From an uncultured bacterium (lineage in GTDB: Bacteria; Bacillota; Clostridia; Christensenellales; Pumilibacteraceae): a DNA stretch of 5,840 nt. The notes under the pieces were generated by a model that worked only from the letters and a program-made list of their open reading frames with translations, did no database searches and was not told the origin of the DNA. The stretch is from positions 1 to 5,840 of the forward strand of contig CATKFJ010000237.1 of the NCBI GenBank assembly GCA_949747725.1. The letters are read 5' to 3'. Position numbers and translations under genes: made by a program. Positions 4,501 through 5,840 of the stretch are shown here, piece by piece; the stretch's first letter is position 1; each line of letters starts with the position of its first letter.

Positions 4501-5840
4501 CTATTTTCGAAGTATCATCGCCTTTATATCGTTTACGTCAGTGCGTATCTTGTTGTCTGACGCGATAAGCGCGCTTATCTTATCGCGCGCGTGCATAACG
4601 GTAGTATGCTCTCTGCCGCCGAAGTAATCGCCGATAGCGGTGAGCGGCATAGTCATAAACTCGTTTATCAAATAAATAGCTATCTGACGCGGCATAACTA
4701 CTTCTTTGTTTTTACGCTTACCTATAACGTCGTCTTTTCGGACGTTAAAATGCTTGCAAGTGCAATCGGCTATTTCGTCCACCGTTATCTCGTCGCATTC
4801 TTGGACCTTGTAATCTTTGAGCGCCTCTTGACAGATCGACATATCCACTTTGCGTTCGTAAAGTTTGGACAAAAACATCACTTTGGTAAGCACGCCTTCC
4901 ATTTCGCGGATATTGCTCGTTACATGCTCGGCTATATATGTAAGGTCTTCTATATTTATATTTTTCTTCGCCTTCTGCGATTTCTTTTGAAGAATGGCGA
5001 TACGCGTTTCGAGATCGGGCGGCTGCACGTCTACCACCATGCTCGACGCGAACCGCGACCGCACGCGGCTATCGAGATCCGGTATGTCCTGCGGACGGCG
5101 GTCGGACGCGAATATCATCTGCTTGCCGGCGGCTTTAAGCGCCTCGAACGTATGGAATATCTCTTCCTGCGTGGACGGTTTTTTGCTTAAAAACTGAACG
5201 TCGTCTATCATGAGCAGGTCTACGTTTCTGTATTTATCCCTGAACGATCTGTTATTAACGCCGTTGGCGGTACGAATAGACGCTATAAATTCGTTTATAA
5301 ACGTGTCTGCGGAAACATACAACATTTTAATGTGCGGCATGGATAAACGCAAGTCGTTGCCTATCGCTTGCATTATGTGCGTTTTGCCAAGCCCCACATC
5401 GCCGTATATGAACAACGGGTTAAACATCTCGCCGGGATGTTCGGCTACGGCAAGCGCCGTTTCATACGCCATGCGATTGCACTTTCCGACTACGAAATCG
5501 GCAAAGTTATATTTGGGATTGAGTATGCACCTATCGGTGTTTTCCTCGCTCGGCGCGCTCGTAGGCGCGACCGACGCACGGTCGTCGGGTTGAGGTTTTT
5601 CTATCTCCGCCTCGTCCTCCGACAGAACGGTAATACCGGTTGGCGCGCCTTCAATCTCTCGGAGCGCGCGCTTAAACAGCGGCATATACCGCGCCGTAAC
5701 CTCTTGCTTTGCGCCACCCGACGGCGCGACAAGCACCAAAATGCCGTCCTCCACCTTGATAGGCTTTAAAGGTCTTATCCATACGTCAAACCCCAAAGAA
5801 TGGACTTCGACTTCCAATTTCGACAGCATTTCCTGCCATA
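4501..5840 (-). CDS. dnaA: Chromosomal replication initiator DnaA, 5' end cut off by window edge
   Basis: An ATP-dependent initiator that binds DnaA boxes and opens oriC. Numbering from the first in-window ATG (5829): domain I about 1-70, a short linker about 71-103, AAA+ domain about 104-320, DNA-binding domain IV about 345-442. Visible motifs are Walker A GDVGLGKT (143-150), Walker B LLMIDD (205-210), sensor 1 ASD (241-243), box VII RVRSRF (255-260) with the likely arginine finger Arg259, sensor 2 REMEG (308-312), MPRQIAIYL (379-387) and the DnaA signature GGREHTTVMHA (404-414). The codons just before that ATG read Trp-Gln-Glu in frame, matching the usual LWxxVLxxLE start of domain I, so the true start probably lies beyond 5840. 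The gene ends in TAG. Its downstream neighbour is a DUF1934 gene, not dnaN. Confidence 0.98.
   Translation of the reverse strand, partial: WQEMLSKLEVEVHSLGFDVWIRPLKPIKVEDGILVLVAPSGGAKQEVTARYMPLFKRALREIEGAPTGITVLSEDEAEIEKPQPDDRASVAPTSAPSEENTDRCILNPKYNFADFVVGKCNRMAYETALAVAEHPGEMFNPLFIYGDVGLGKTHIMQAIGNDLRLSMPHIKMLYVSADTFINEFIASIRTANGVNNRSFRDKYRNVDLLMIDDVQFLSKKPSTQEEIFHTFEALKAAGKQMIFASDRRPQDIPDLDSRVRSRFASSMVVDVQPPDLETRIAILQKKSQKAKKNINIEDLTYIAEHVTSNIREMEGVLTKVMFLSKLYERKVDMSICQEALKDYKVQECDEITVDEIADCTCKHFNVRKDDVIGKRKNKEVVMPRQIAIYLINEFMTMPLTAIGDYFGGREHTTVMHARDKISALIASDNKIRTDVNDIKAMILRK
4561..4587. repeat. Perfect hairpin and palindrome inside the 3' end of dnaA
   Basis: CGCGATAAG (4561-4569) pairs perfectly with CTTATCGCG (4579-4587) around a 9-nt loop. 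The overlapping GATAAGCGCGCTTATC (4564-4579) is a perfect 16-bp palindrome offering an alternative fold. It lies in the codons for the C-terminal DnaA helix, about 55-85 nt before the stop. It may be only a codon-choice coincidence. Confidence 0.5.

Overview
The window looks like a chromosomal segment of a Bacillota bacterium, most likely an uncultured clostridial lineage. The evidence is a class II galactose-1-phosphate uridylyltransferase, a DUF1934 (YwiB-like) protein, a Gram-positive-style DnaA and moderate GC with AT-rich promoter gaps. This placement rests on family knowledge and is not a species call. No mobile element, CRISPR array, tRNA or rRNA was seen.

Layout: positions 1-2368 (minus strand) hold a Leloir-pathway operon, galT followed by galK; galK runs off the left edge. 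A 115-bp AT-rich divergent promoter region (2369-2483) separates galT from an AraC-family regulator on the plus strand (2484-3368). That regulator converges tail to tail with a metallo-beta-lactamase-fold hydrolase (3384-4040, minus). The hydrolase follows a DUF1934 gene (4073-4462, minus), and both probably share a promoter that starts right after the dnaA stop codon. dnaA (4501-5840, minus) fills the right end and is cut at its 5' end.

How the genes work together: GalK phosphorylates galactose and GalT exchanges UDP between glucose and galactose 1-phosphate. The divergent AraC-type protein is the natural candidate regulator. Two 14-bp direct repeats spaced 21 bp apart sit directly upstream of the galT -35 box, as expected for an AraC-type activator. 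The DUF1934 and hydrolase genes form a separate small operon of uncertain role. dnaA is not followed by dnaN here.

Most notable observations: (1) galT is interrupted by an in-frame amber codon at 1067-1069, yet the same frame continues for 53 family-like codons to a second TAG placed 9 nt before the galK start. The gene is therefore full length except for one codon. (2) The three genes with their own promoters (galT, araC-like, DUF1934) each have a good sigma70 promoter predicting a start of transcription 0-3 nt from the ATG, and none has a Shine-Dalgarno sequence. They look leaderless, whereas the downstream operon genes have purine-rich ribosome sites. (3) The candidate AraC operator. I saw no evidence of a wholly new multi-gene system in this window.
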